From the NCBI GenBank assembly GCA_045121595.1, contig JBGVGI010000012.1:186001-250000 (forward strand): a stretch of DNA of 64,000 nucleotides, in the 5' to 3' direction. Both the position numbers and the translations under genes were made by a program. Origin of the DNA: Fumia sp045121595. GTDB lineage: Bacteria; Bacillota; Clostridia; Oscillospirales; Ruminococcaceae. Positions 24,510 through 33,449 of the stretch are shown in pieces; positions within the stretch are counted from its first letter, which is position 1, and every line of letters begins with the position of its first letter. The notes beneath the pieces are model-generated. The model saw only the letters and a program-made list of their open reading frames with translations, made no database searches and was not told the origin of the DNA.

Positions 24510-25910
24510 ATGCGAAATCTTAACGGAATCAAACTCGCACATCACAAAAAATCAAAAGACATGGCGACGGTAGAAATCCCGTTGCCAAAAGTGGTCAAAA
24601 TCCCGATGCTTCAGCATATGGGAGCACCTTGCCGACCTTTGGTAAACGTAGGTGACACGGTAAAGGTGGGTCAGCTTATCGGCGACTGTGAAGAAGCTTT
24701 CTCTGTACCGATTCACAGCTCGGTATCGGGTACTGTTACTGCAATCGAAAACTATCTTGCTTACTCAGGCAAGACGGAAAAGAGAGTAGTTATCGAGGTT
24801 TCCGAAACGCAGGAATACGAGGACTTCACTCCCCAGCCTGTTTTTGACCAGAATTCTTTGGTTAAAGCTGCAAGACTTTCGGGTATCGCAGGTCTTGGCG
24901 GTGCGGGTTTCCCCACTCATATAAAGCTTAACTGCAAAAATCCCGAAAACATCACTACTCTCGTGATAAACGGTGCCGAATGTGAGCCTTTCCTCACTTC
25001 CGACTACCGTGAAATGATTGAGAACACTGACGACATCATCGGCGGTATCAAAGAAGTTATGCGTTGCCTTAATATTCCCAAATGTATTATCGGTATCGAG
25101 GACAATAAAAAGGATGCTATCGTACTTTTAAGAGAAAAACTCAAAGGTGAAAATATTGAAGTATACTCTTTGAAGAGCACTTATCCTCAGGGCGCTGAAA
25201 AAATCCTCATCTATCAGTCCACAGGCATTGTGATTGAAGAAGGCGAAATTCCTGCCGATAAGGGCATTATCGTGATGAATATCACAACTGTCGCAGAGCT
25301 TTACAGATTTATCCGCACGGGTAAGCCTCTGACTCACAAACGTGTCACCGTTGACGGAAACTACGTTACAAAGCCTATGAATCTCCGCGTACCGATAGGT
25401 ACTTCAATCGAATACATCTTAGACTATGCAGGTATCGACAAAGATAAGGCAGATAAGGTTCTGCTCGGCGGTCCTATGATGGGTGTTGCAGTTTACGACC
25501 CTGAAACTCCCATTATGAAAAACACCAACGGTATTGTGGTGCTTAAAGACCCTCATCTCAGATATAAAGTTTCACAGACCTTGCGTACAATTTTACCCGC
25601 AGCAAACATAAGAGGTACCGATAAAATCGAGGATGCTTCACAAAGCCCCAACACAACCGTTGTAGGTGACTTGTTAGCTCTTCCCAAAACTGCTTGTATC
25701 CGTTGCGGCAAATGCGTATACGTTTGTCCCGTTGACCTTATGCCTGCAGCTCTTGAGAGAGCATATATGAAACGTGACCTTGAAAAGCTCAGCGAACTTA
25801 AAGTAAACCTTTGCATTAACTGTGGATGTTGTTCCTATATCTGCCCCGCACGCAGAAACTTGGCACAGAAAAACCAACTTGCAAAAGATTTGCTCAAAAA
25901 TAAAAAGTAA
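24510..25910 (+). CDS. rnfC: Rnf complex subunit C (ferredoxin/NADH iron-sulfur subunit)
   Basis: Protein of 466 residues. It has an N-terminal barrel-sandwich domain (HMGAPCRPLVNVGDTVKVGQ), a Rossmann-like NADH/FMN domain with GLGGAGFPTHIKL, an SLBB domain, and two 4Fe-4S sites near the C-terminus (CIRCGKCVYVCP, CINCGCCSYICP). It is the peripheral cytoplasmic subunit that exchanges electrons with NAD. First of the canonical order CDGEAB. The start follows AGAAAGGATAAATTT. Confidence 0.97.
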   Translation: MRNLNGIKLAHHKKSKDMATVEIPLPKVVKIPMLQHMGAPCRPLVNVGDTVKVGQLIGDCEEAFSVPIHSSVSGTVTAIENYLAYSGKTEKRVVIEVSETQEYEDFTPQPVFDQNSLVKAARLSGIAGLGGAGFPTHIKLNCKNPENITTLVINGAECEPFLTSDYREMIENTDDIIGGIKEVMRCLNIPKCIIGIEDNKKDAIVLLREKLKGENIEVYSLKSTYPQGAEKILIYQSTGIVIEEGEIPADKGIIVMNITTVAELYRFIRTGKPLTHKRVTVDGNYVTKPMNLRVPIGTSIEYILDYAGIDKDKADKVLLGGPMMGVAVYDPETPIMKNTNGIVVLKDPHLRYKVSQTLRTILPAANIRGTDKIEDASQSPNTTVVGDLLALPKTACIRCGKCVYVCPVDLMPAALERAYMKRDLEKLSELKVNLCINCGCCSYICPARRNLAQKNQLAKDLLKNKK

Positions 25911-25924
25911 GGAGGTAACAAGTT

Positions 25925-27355
25925 ATGAAAGATTTAATCGTATCCCCCTCTCCGCATCTCAGAAGCGGAAACTCAACACAGAAAATTATGCTTGACGTAA
26001 TCATAGCGTTACTTCCCGCATTTGTAGCATCAATCATCGTCTTTGGCGGCAGAGCGGCTTTTCTTACAGTATTCTGTTCTGTAAGCTGTGTGGTTTTTGA
26101 ATACCTCTCAAGACTTATGATGAAACGCACCCAGACAGTTTCCGACTTAAGTGCCGTTGTAACAGGTATGCTTCTTGCTATGAATTTACCCGTTACAATT
26201 CCTCTTTGGATTGCACTTTTTGGTTCATTCGTTGCAATCGTAGTGGTAAAACAACTTTTTGGCGGTATCGGACAGAACTTTGCAAACCCCGCTATTGCGG
26301 CAAGAGTTATTTTACTTGCTTCCTTCTCAGGACAGATGACTCGCTTTACTGCTCCTTTTGACCACTCAGGCGTTGACGCTGTGGTAACTGCCACTCCTTT
26401 GACACAACTTGCAAACGGTGGAGAAGTTCCCACTTTACTCGAAATGTTTCTTGGTGCAAAAGGCGGTTGCATCGGTGAAGTAAGCTGCCTTGCACTTTTA
26501 ATCGGTGGCATTTACCTCGTTGCACGTAAAGTTATAAGTCCTATCACTCCCGTAGTATTTATAGGCACGGTGTTCCTCGGAAGCTTCTTACTCGGACAGA
26601 ATCCTTTATATCAGATTTGCTCTGGCGGTCTTTTTATAGGCGCTATCTTTATGGCAACCGACTATGCAACCTCTCCTATCACAAAATGGGGTAAATTCTA
26701 CTTCGCACTCGGTTGTGGTATCATAACGGTTCTTATCCGTTTCTACGGCGGATATCCCGAAGGCGTATCCTTTGCAATACTTCTTATGAATATCTTGACT
26801 CCTCAGATTGAAAAGCTCACAACGAGAACTCCCGTAGGTGTTAAGGTTAAAGACCCCAAAAAGCTTAAAATCAAAAAGATAGTTTTAAGGGTTATCGGTA
26901 TTGTTCTGGTGATTTTGGTAGCTCTCTGGACGGCACTTACACTCTTTAACACAAGCTCTGAATACGAAGAAAACCTTAAAGAAGCTTTGCCTCTGGGAGA
27001 TAAATTCGAGCTTACAGAAACTTCTTCTGAAGAAATTCTTTACGCTTATAAATCCGAAAGCGGTGTTGCTATCGTTATAAACTCTCAGGGTTATAACAAA
27101 CAAACCCCCATCGAGATGATGGTAGGCTTTAATCCTGAAGGAGAAGTTCAGGGAATTTCCATTATAAACCATCACGAAACCGAAGGCTTAGGCTCAAAAG
27201 TATTTGAAAACACAGGCTTTATTTTTGCTGCAAAAACTGACCCCTACGGTGCTGACGTTGTAGCAAACGCTACCTTCACTTCCGAAGGCGTTAAAAACGG
27301 CATTATAAAAGCAACTGAGCTTTTCAATTCGGTTAAATCCGAAATTTTAGGATAA
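25925..27355 (+). CDS. rnfD: Rnf complex subunit D fused to an extra RnfG-like FMN-binding domain
   Basis: Protein of 476 residues; RnfD is usually 310-350. Residues 1-310 are a multi-helix RnfD with its covalent-FMN motif MATDYATSPITKWG and the downstream LIRFYGGYPEGVSFAILLMN-type segment. A further helix (about 318-340) leads to a C-terminal domain closely resembling the next gene's RnfG (shared MMVGxNPEGEVQG and ADVVANATFTSEGVKNG). Its flavinylation motif has changed from AGAT to ANAT, Thr450. No frameshift or stop separates the parts, and a ribosome site for a separate RnfG-like start is absent. Confidence 0.94.
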   Translation: MKDLIVSPSPHLRSGNSTQKIMLDVIIALLPAFVASIIVFGGRAAFLTVFCSVSCVVFEYLSRLMMKRTQTVSDLSAVVTGMLLAMNLPVTIPLWIALFGSFVAIVVVKQLFGGIGQNFANPAIAARVILLASFSGQMTRFTAPFDHSGVDAVVTATPLTQLANGGEVPTLLEMFLGAKGGCIGEVSCLALLIGGIYLVARKVISPITPVVFIGTVFLGSFLLGQNPLYQICSGGLFIGAIFMATDYATSPITKWGKFYFALGCGIITVLIRFYGGYPEGVSFAILLMNILTPQIEKLTTRTPVGVKVKDPKKLKIKKIVLRVIGIVLVILVALWTALTLFNTSSEYEENLKEALPLGDKFELTETSSEEILYAYKSESGVAIVINSQGYNKQTPIEMMVGFNPEGEVQGISIINHHETEGLGSKVFENTGFIFAAKTDPYGADVVANATFTSEGVKNGIIKATELFNSVKSEILG

Positions 27356-27368
27356 GGGGGATATAAAA

Positions 27369-27914
27369 ATGAAAGTATGGACTCAGATAATAAAACCTAC
27401 CCTTGTTCTTATCATAGTATGTGCAGTAATTTCTGCCGCACTTGCTCTGACTTACAACCTTACGGGTGTTGCAAATCTCGGAAAAGGATATTCCGCTGAT
27501 GAGCTTAAAGAATTTTCTGCAAACGCTTTACCCGAAGCTGACACGCTCACACAAATTACCCCTTCATTCGAAGATGAAAACCTCGTTTTGGCATACAAAG
27601 CTGAAAACGATGCCGGTATGGGTATCATCGTAAAAGGAAAGGGTTATAATTCCGAAGGTATTACTATGATGGTAGGTATAAACCCCGAAGGAGAAGTTCA
27701 GGGTATTCATATTATTTCCCATCTTGAAACGTCCGGTATCGGTGACAAGGTTGCCAACAACGAAGCAGAATACCTTAAAAACTTTAAAGGCAACACCAAA
27801 GATAACGTTTCCGCCGATATTGTAGCAGGTGCAACCCGTACCTCAAACGGTATCATTGACGGCGTTAAAAAAGCTACTGAACTCTTTGAAAAACTTAAAA
27901 CGGAGGTGGAGTAA
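27369..27914 (+). CDS. rnfG: Rnf complex subunit G (covalent flavoprotein)
   Basis: Protein of 181 residues with one N-terminal helix (10-31) and an extracellular FMN-binding domain. VAGATRTSNG puts the FMN-bearing residue at Thr156. It shares its whole soluble domain organisation with the C-terminus of the upstream RnfD, suggesting duplication. The start follows AAGGGGGATATAAAA. Confidence 0.96.
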   Translation: MKVWTQIIKPTLVLIIVCAVISAALALTYNLTGVANLGKGYSADELKEFSANALPEADTLTQITPSFEDENLVLAYKAENDAGMGIIVKGKGYNSEGITMMVGINPEGEVQGIHIISHLETSGIGDKVANNEAEYLKNFKGNTKDNVSADIVAGATRTSNGIIDGVKKATELFEKLKTEVE

Positions 27915-28574
27915 ATGAGCTGGTTTAAAGAATTTTTCAAAGGCATTATCAAAGAAAACCCGGTACTCGTTATGTTACTCGGTACCTGCCCTACTCTGGC
28001 ACTTACTTCCTCCGCTTCAAACGCAATTGGTATGGGTGTTGCAACAACCTTTGTACTTTTAGGGTCAAGTATCGTAATCTCACTTCTTAAAAAGGTTATC
28101 CCAAACGAGGTAAGACTTCCTGCATTTATCGTAATCATCGCAGGTTTTGTAACAATCGTTGGATTCCTTTTGCAGGTGTACGTTCCCGACCTTTACAGTA
28201 CACTCGGCGTATTCTTATCCCTTATTACCGTAAACTGTATTATTTTAGGCCGTGCCGAAGCTTTTGCAAGTAAAAACTCTGTCGGCAAATCCATCGCCGA
28301 CGCTCTCGGTATGGGTGTTGGATTTACACTTGCCCTTTTCCTTATGGGTACGATAAGAGAAATCTTCGGTATGAACACCTTCTTCGGAATGGACGTGTCT
28401 ATGGGCTTTTTGCAGCCGATAGGACTCTTCATCACCCCCGCAGGCGGATTTATGGTGTTCGGATTTTTGGTTGCAGTTGCAAACAAACTCTCAGGCTACA
28501 AGATTTCAAAGAAAAAAGGCTGTGCTTCCTGTCCCTCAAGAGGACTTTGCCACAAAGATGAGGAGGTACAGTAA
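27915..28574 (+). CDS. rnfE: Rnf complex subunit E
   Basis: Integral membrane protein of 219 residues with six helices, homologous to RnfA and NqrD. ENPVLVMLLGTCPTLALT and LGRAEAFASKN are family segments and carry the Cys that helps form the intramembrane iron-sulfur site with RnfA. The C-terminal tail is cysteine-rich (KKKGCASCPSRGLCHK), an addition not usual in E. coli RsxE. It follows rnfG with no gap and overlaps rnfA by one base (TAATG). Confidence 0.96.
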   Translation: MSWFKEFFKGIIKENPVLVMLLGTCPTLALTSSASNAIGMGVATTFVLLGSSIVISLLKKVIPNEVRLPAFIVIIAGFVTIVGFLLQVYVPDLYSTLGVFLSLITVNCIILGRAEAFASKNSVGKSIADALGMGVGFTLALFLMGTIREIFGMNTFFGMDVSMGFLQPIGLFITPAGGFMVFGFLVAVANKLSGYKISKKKGCASCPSRGLCHKDEEVQ

Positions 28575-29164
28575 TGAAAGAGATTTTAACTATCTTAATC
28601 AGTGCAATTTTGGTTGACAACTTCGTTCTTTCAAAATTTATGGGAATTTGTCCGTTTATCGGCGTTTCCAAGAAAACCTCGTCTGCTATGGGTATGAGCG
28701 TTGCCGTTACCTTCGTTATGGTTATGTCCACGGCACTTACTCACCCCATCTACACTTATATTCTTGCTCCTAACGGACTTGAATATCTTAAAACAATGAC
28801 TTTTATTCTGATTATCGCACTTTTCGTTCAGCTTGTAGAAATCATTGTAAAACGCTTCGTTCCCCCACTTTACAAATCACTCGGCATTTATCTGCCCCTT
28901 ATCACAACAAACTGTGCCGTTTTAGGTGTTACAATTTTAAACATCGACAACAGCTATAACTTCGTACAGAGTATTGTAAACGCTCTGGGTGCAGGTATCG
29001 GTTTTACCGTTGCTTTGCTCCTCTTCTCTGGTGTCAGAGAACGTATCGACAATGCCGACGTTCCCGAAATGTTCAAGGGTATCCCCTCGGCACTTATTGC
29101 CGCAGGTATCGTTTCCGTTTCCTTTATGGGATTTTCGGGTATTGTTGAAAACCTCTTTAAATAG
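28574..29164 (+). CDS. rnfA: Rnf complex subunit A
   Basis: Integral membrane protein of 196 residues with six helices. VDNFVLSKFMGICPFIGVS contains the Cys that contributes to the buried iron-sulfur site, and LPLITTNCAVLGV mirrors the second Cys region. Paralogue of RnfE with inverted topology. Overlaps rnfE by one base. Confidence 0.97.
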   Translation: MKEILTILISAILVDNFVLSKFMGICPFIGVSKKTSSAMGMSVAVTFVMVMSTALTHPIYTYILAPNGLEYLKTMTFILIIALFVQLVEIIVKRFVPPLYKSLGIYLPLITTNCAVLGVTILNIDNSYNFVQSIVNALGAGIGFTVALLLFSGVRERIDNADVPEMFKGIPSALIAAGIVSVSFMGFSGIVENLFK

Positions 29165-29176
29165 GAGAAATAAACT

Positions 29177-29965
29177 ATGGAATATTTATTGCCAATTATA
29201 ATTTTCGTGGCACTCGGACTTTTAGCAGGACTTTTGCTTTCGGTTTTCTCAAAAATCTTTTCGGTTGAAAAAGATGAGAGAATAGACCAAATCAAAGACT
29301 CTTTGCCGAATGCCAACTGCGGTGCCTGTGGATATTCAGGTTGTGAAGCTTATGCTTCGGCAATCGTAACTGACGGTGCAAAAACCAACCTCTGTATCCC
29401 CGGTGGTGACAAGACGTCTAAAAAAATCAGTGAGATTATGGGTGTAGCTTTTGAAGACGTCATCGAAAGGAAAGCAGTGGTACGTTGCGACGGAAGATGT
29501 AACGTAACCAAGGATAAATACATCTACTACGGTTCAATGTCCTGTGCCGCTTCCAATACCTTCTACAGTGGTAAAAAGGAATGCACTTCAGGTTGCCTTG
29601 GACTTGGTGACTGTATCAAGGTTTGTAAATTCGGTGCTATCAGCATTAAAGACAACGTTGCGGTTATCGACCGCGAAAAATGTACAGGTTGCGGAATGTG
29701 TGAAAATGCTTGTCCCAATAACCTTATTGCTGTAACTGACGAGAAAAAAGACGTTGAAATCATCTGCCAGAGCCACTTCAATGCAAAAGAAACTCTCAAA
29801 ATGTGTGAAGTAGGATGTATCGGATGTAAAAAATGTGAAAAGACCTGTCCATCGGAAGCTATCACCGTCGTTGACAATCATGCAATCATCGACCACGACA
29901 AATGTACTGTATGTGGCGAATGTATCGCAGTCTGCCCAAGAAAATGTATTAAAAAACTTGCATAA
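29177..29965 (+). CDS. rnfB: Rnf complex subunit B (ferredoxin-oxidising polyferredoxin)
   Basis: Protein of 262 residues with an N-terminal helix, a 4Fe-4S domain of the RnfB/Fdx type (NCGACGYSGCEAYASAI and later NLCIPGG), a further Cys-rich segment (CTSGCLGLGDCIKVC), and two classical ferredoxin pairs (CTGCGMCENACP; CIGCKKCEKTCP; CTVCGECIAVCP). It takes electrons from reduced ferredoxin. Last gene of the rnfCDGEAB set. Confidence 0.97.
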   Translation: MEYLLPIIIFVALGLLAGLLLSVFSKIFSVEKDERIDQIKDSLPNANCGACGYSGCEAYASAIVTDGAKTNLCIPGGDKTSKKISEIMGVAFEDVIERKAVVRCDGRCNVTKDKYIYYGSMSCAASNTFYSGKKECTSGCLGLGDCIKVCKFGAISIKDNVAVIDREKCTGCGMCENACPNNLIAVTDEKKDVEIICQSHFNAKETLKMCEVGCIGCKKCEKTCPSEAITVVDNHAIIDHDKCTVCGECIAVCPRKCIKKLA

Positions 29966-29971
29966 ACTTCC

Positions 29972-29994
29972 GGCGGTCAGGAATCCTGACCGCC
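29972..29994 (+). terminator. Hairpin after the rnf operon
   Basis: A perfect 10-bp stem (GGCGGTCAGG / CCTGACCGCC) with a 3-nt loop, but only TACTTG follows, so termination may be incomplete. The next promoter begins four bases downstream. Confidence 0.6.
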
Positions 29995-29997
29995 TAC

Positions 29998-30026
29998 TTG
30001 CGTAAAAATATATTTTGTGCTATTAT
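29998..30026 (+). promoter_or_regulatory. Promoter of the LTA synthase-like gene
   Basis: TTGCGT and TATTAT with 17-bp spacing, about 30 bp ahead of the GTG start. Confidence 0.55.
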
Positions 30027-30056
30027 ATTTATTGCAAAAAAATCAGAGGTGATATA

Positions 30057-31814
30057 GTGCAGAAGTTAAAAAACACGCCTTTTTTCAGTTCAAAAATAAC
30101 CAAAGGCATCATACTTTTCCTTTTTCCCTTTTTCATCTGCTTTACTACGGAATTCGGACATCTGCAAAGCATCAGTAACTTCTTTAACTTTGCAACCGAT
30201 AAATTCGGAGTAATTATTTTTGACGCTATTTTCATAAACGCAGTTTTCTGGTTTTTAACCTTTATTATCAGCCGAACCTGGATAAGCGGTCTTGTTACAT
30301 CCCTTATCTTTTTCTCCTGTACCTGCGTTGAATATTACAAGTATTACATATCAGGCGCACATTTTCTTTTTAGTGACCTTGCTATGACCAAAAACGTTGC
30401 CGATATGGCACAATTTACAAGAATACATTTTAACTTACTTTTGCTTTTGGATTTTATTCTGGTGGCACTTTACGTTATTTTGCTTTATCTTTCCGATATA
30501 AAAATCAAAAAACGAATAGTTCTAAAAGGCTCCGTTTCAGTATTCATCGTTGCATTTACAATCCTTGTAATTTGTGTCCCCGCACTCTTTTCGGGCATTT
30601 GCACCGCTTTAAAGGTTGACAACAGCTATAGTTTCAACGCCTTCTCGGACGACACGCGTTTTGACAATAATAAGTTTATCGGAAACTTTTTAGTTTCATT
30701 AAACCAACAGATTACAAACAAAGTAAAAGAACCCGAAAACTACTCCGAAGAGCTTGTAAACAGTATGCTTGAAGAGCCTGACGTCACCGTTTCGGGCAAG
30801 GCTACAAAGCCTAATATCATCTTTATTATGTCGGAATCTTTCGGTGACTTCAGACGCCTTAACGGTATGGAAGTATCAGAAGATATCTATAAAAACTTCG
30901 ATAAAGCAAAAGAACTGGCTTTTGATGGTCAGGCAATAGTTCCCACCTTTGGCGGAAACACGGTTCGCACCGAGTTTGAGCTTATGTTCGGACTTCCCGT
31001 TAAATCTTTAAGGGATGCTACTATTCCCCATTCCCTTATTCCTCATGATATTGAGCTTGACACCTTTGCACAGATGTATAAGACAGAAGGCTACAATACC
31101 ACCTATCTCCATCCGTTCAGTTCAAGTTTTTATGACAGAGAGGATGCGTACAGTGAATACGGATTTGACCGTCTTATCTTTATAGACGATCTCACAGTTC
31201 CTGTAAATCTCTTAAGGGATTACGTAAACGACGAAACCCTTTACCGTCAGGCAGAAGCGGTTATGGCAGAAACCGACGGTCCTGATTACATCCATATAAC
31301 AACGATGCAGAATCATCAACCCTACGGTGAAGACGGCACCAATGAGGTTGATATCTATCTTGAAGGGATAAAGCTTACCTGTGACGAGCTTTTAAACTTC
31401 TTTGAAAAGCTTAAATCTTTCAAAGAGCCTACAATAGTGTTCTTTATGGGTGACCATCTCCCCTTCTTCAGTCCGGGCAACGATCTTTATCAGTCACTCG
31501 GAATAAACGCCGAAAACTGTCAGGTGCTTTACGACGAAACCTATCTTATCTACAACAATTATAACCTTTCTTACAATTCACTTCCAAAATACACGGTTTC
31601 ATCGTTCTATCTGCCACATATTATCTATAACCTTTCAGGACTTAACTCAAACGATTTTAACTCAACAATTCTCTCTGCTATGGAGCTTGAACCCGTTTAT
31701 TCAACTCCTTATTCCGATGAAAACTTTGAACTTCTTGACATATTAACCTACGACCGTACAATAGGAATGGGTTATTCGGACGAAGAAATAGTAAGTCCAT
31801 TTGTTAAAAAATAA
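30057..31814 (+). CDS. LTA synthase-family membrane sulfatase-like phosphoglycerol transferase
   Basis: Protein of 585 residues. Five N-terminal helices occupy about 12-205 and an extracellular alkaline-phosphatase-fold domain starts near 250. The metal/catalytic motifs NIIFIMSESFGDF, PTFGGNTVRTEFELMFG (catalytic Thr), HITTMQNHQPY and FFMGDHLPFF are those of LtaS and related enzymes. It probably transfers glycerol-phosphate or a similar group to a surface glycolipid or polysaccharide. The GTG at 30057 follows AGAGGTGAT; earlier TTG codons have no ribosome site. Single-gene unit with its own promoter and terminator. Confidence 0.9.
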   Translation: MQKLKNTPFFSSKITKGIILFLFPFFICFTTEFGHLQSISNFFNFATDKFGVIIFDAIFINAVFWFLTFIISRTWISGLVTSLIFFSCTCVEYYKYYISGAHFLFSDLAMTKNVADMAQFTRIHFNLLLLLDFILVALYVILLYLSDIKIKKRIVLKGSVSVFIVAFTILVICVPALFSGICTALKVDNSYSFNAFSDDTRFDNNKFIGNFLVSLNQQITNKVKEPENYSEELVNSMLEEPDVTVSGKATKPNIIFIMSESFGDFRRLNGMEVSEDIYKNFDKAKELAFDGQAIVPTFGGNTVRTEFELMFGLPVKSLRDATIPHSLIPHDIELDTFAQMYKTEGYNTTYLHPFSSSFYDREDAYSEYGFDRLIFIDDLTVPVNLLRDYVNDETLYRQAEAVMAETDGPDYIHITTMQNHQPYGEDGTNEVDIYLEGIKLTCDELLNFFEKLKSFKEPTIVFFMGDHLPFFSPGNDLYQSLGINAENCQVLYDETYLIYNNYNLSYNSLPKYTVSSFYLPHIIYNLSGLNSNDFNSTILSAMELEPVYSTPYSDENFELLDILTYDRTIGMGYSDEEIVSPFVKK

Positions 31815-31845
31815 AATACGGCGGGAAATCCCCGCCGTATTTTTT
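31813..31845 (+). terminator. Intrinsic terminator after the LTA synthase-like gene
   Basis: AAAATACGGCGGG paired with CCCGCCGTATTTT and followed by TTTTTG. Confidence 0.9.
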
Positions 31846-31867
31846 GTTCTATTTTTAAAAAAGGTAT

Positions 31868-31875
31868 CATACAAT
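31868..31875 (+). promoter_or_regulatory. Possible sigma-E-type -10 element
   Basis: CATACAAT lies 36 bp upstream of the sipL-like GTG start and matches the mother-cell sigma-E -10 consensus; a convincing -35 is not clear. spoIVA and its partner are sigma-E genes in other spore formers. Confidence 0.45.
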
Positions 31876-31910
31876 CACATAGAACTATTAATGTGAAAGG
31901 ATGATATCCG

Positions 31911-33434
31911 GTGACGAATCTTACAAAAGATACTATCTGTCTTAATGAAACTGTGCTTAACACGGTAACGGAACAGGCCGTGGAGCTTGATTATCTCCTG
32001 CCCGACTATTACCCCGATATTTTTAAACTTTTAAAAACTCGCATCATTCCGAAAATCCAATCGAAAAAAACATCAGGTGGTAAGCTTTATCTGGACGGAG
32101 TTTCTCTCATCAGAGTACTGTACCTTACCGAAAACTCTACTGAAATACACTGTATTGAGCAAACTATCCCCTTTTCAAAACAACTCGATTTAAAAGGTGA
32201 ATATGAAGATACCGCTATCTTCGTCACTTCTAAATGCTACTTTGTAAATGCAAGGGCAGTAAGTCCACGCCGACTCGATATAAGAGGTGGTATAAGCTGT
32301 AAAGTAATAGTAACCTGCCCTAAAGAAATACACTCTGTAAAGGGTGGCGAGGGTAACGGTATGCAGTTTCATCTCACTCCCGTTACCATATGTGATTTAA
32401 GAAAATACGCCTTCAAACAGTTCACCGTAACTGAAGAGCTTTCACTCGGAAGCACTAAAAAAGGTGTCGGTAACATTTTAAACTATCACGTAACCGCAGT
32501 ACCCACCGATTATAAAATCATTTCAAACAAAATAATCTGCAAAGGTGATTTACTTATTCATCTACTCTGTATATCAAAAGAAAACGCAACACCTGAAACG
32601 CTTGATTTTTCCGTACCGATAAGCCAGATTGCAGATGTACCGGGTATCGACGAAGATTACAGTAGTTCTGTAACCTTTGACGTAGTTTCCGCGACGTTTA
32701 CACCAAACGATGAAACCCTTTCTTTAAACTGTGAGTTTGTAATTAACCTTTGTTGTAACGCCGACAAAAATAAGGAAATCCTGATTGCCGACGACGTTTA
32801 CTCTACTCAGTATGAGCTTTCGGCAGTTTCCTCTCAGGTTGACGTAACAAGTCATCTTTGCTCACTTAACAAAGAATATATTGTAAAGCATTCGCTTAAA
32901 ACGGATACAGACGACAGTATTGCAGGTGTTTACGATGCCTTTGCCACTGTTACAGATTCAGGTATAAAGTGTGAAAACGATACCTTATCTGTAAACGGAA
33001 CTTTAGAGCTTTGTGCTTTATGCTTTAAAGCCGACAATACCCCCTTTGTTCTTGAAAAAACTCTGCCGTTCGAAGTGCCTCTTGATTTCAATAACTGTAA
33101 AGACATTCACTTTACACCTGATTGTGAAGTGGTAAACTTAAGTTTTAACATCATATCGGGCGATACTTTAGAACTTCGCACTAAACTGCATACAGGCGGT
33201 AACGTTTACAAGAAAACTCCGCTCAACCTCATTACCGATATATCACCTGATGAAGAAGAAAAAAAGGTTACTCCACCCTATGCTTTGCACCTTTACTATG
33301 CTTCTCAGGGCGAGAGCTTGTGGAACATAGCAAAAAAATTCAATACCCGTATGACGGCAGTTATGGAAGAAAACTCACTCGATACAGAAATTTTGCAAGA
33401 GGATATTATGCTCCTCATTCCGGTTATTAATTAG
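31911..33434 (+). CDS. DUF3794/LysM spore-coat morphogenesis protein (SipL-like)
   Basis: Protein of 507 residues with three DUF3794/SPOCS-type repeats (around 20-170, 170-310, 320-440) and a C-terminal LysM domain (about 460-505: YYASQGESLWNIAKKFNTRM). This architecture matches clostridial SipL, which binds SpoIVA through LysM to anchor the coat. Directly upstream of spoIVA, with a 15-bp gap, which is the strongest support. The GTG start follows AAAGGATGAT. Confidence 0.85.
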   Translation: MTNLTKDTICLNETVLNTVTEQAVELDYLLPDYYPDIFKLLKTRIIPKIQSKKTSGGKLYLDGVSLIRVLYLTENSTEIHCIEQTIPFSKQLDLKGEYEDTAIFVTSKCYFVNARAVSPRRLDIRGGISCKVIVTCPKEIHSVKGGEGNGMQFHLTPVTICDLRKYAFKQFTVTEELSLGSTKKGVGNILNYHVTAVPTDYKIISNKIICKGDLLIHLLCISKENATPETLDFSVPISQIADVPGIDEDYSSSVTFDVVSATFTPNDETLSLNCEFVINLCCNADKNKEILIADDVYSTQYELSAVSSQVDVTSHLCSLNKEYIVKHSLKTDTDDSIAGVYDAFATVTDSGIKCENDTLSVNGTLELCALCFKADNTPFVLEKTLPFEVPLDFNNCKDIHFTPDCEVVNLSFNIISGDTLELRTKLHTGGNVYKKTPLNLITDISPDEEEKKVTPPYALHLYYASQGESLWNIAKKFNTRMTAVMEENSLDTEILQEDIMLLIPVIN

Positions 33435-33449
33435 AGAGGGCGTGATAAT

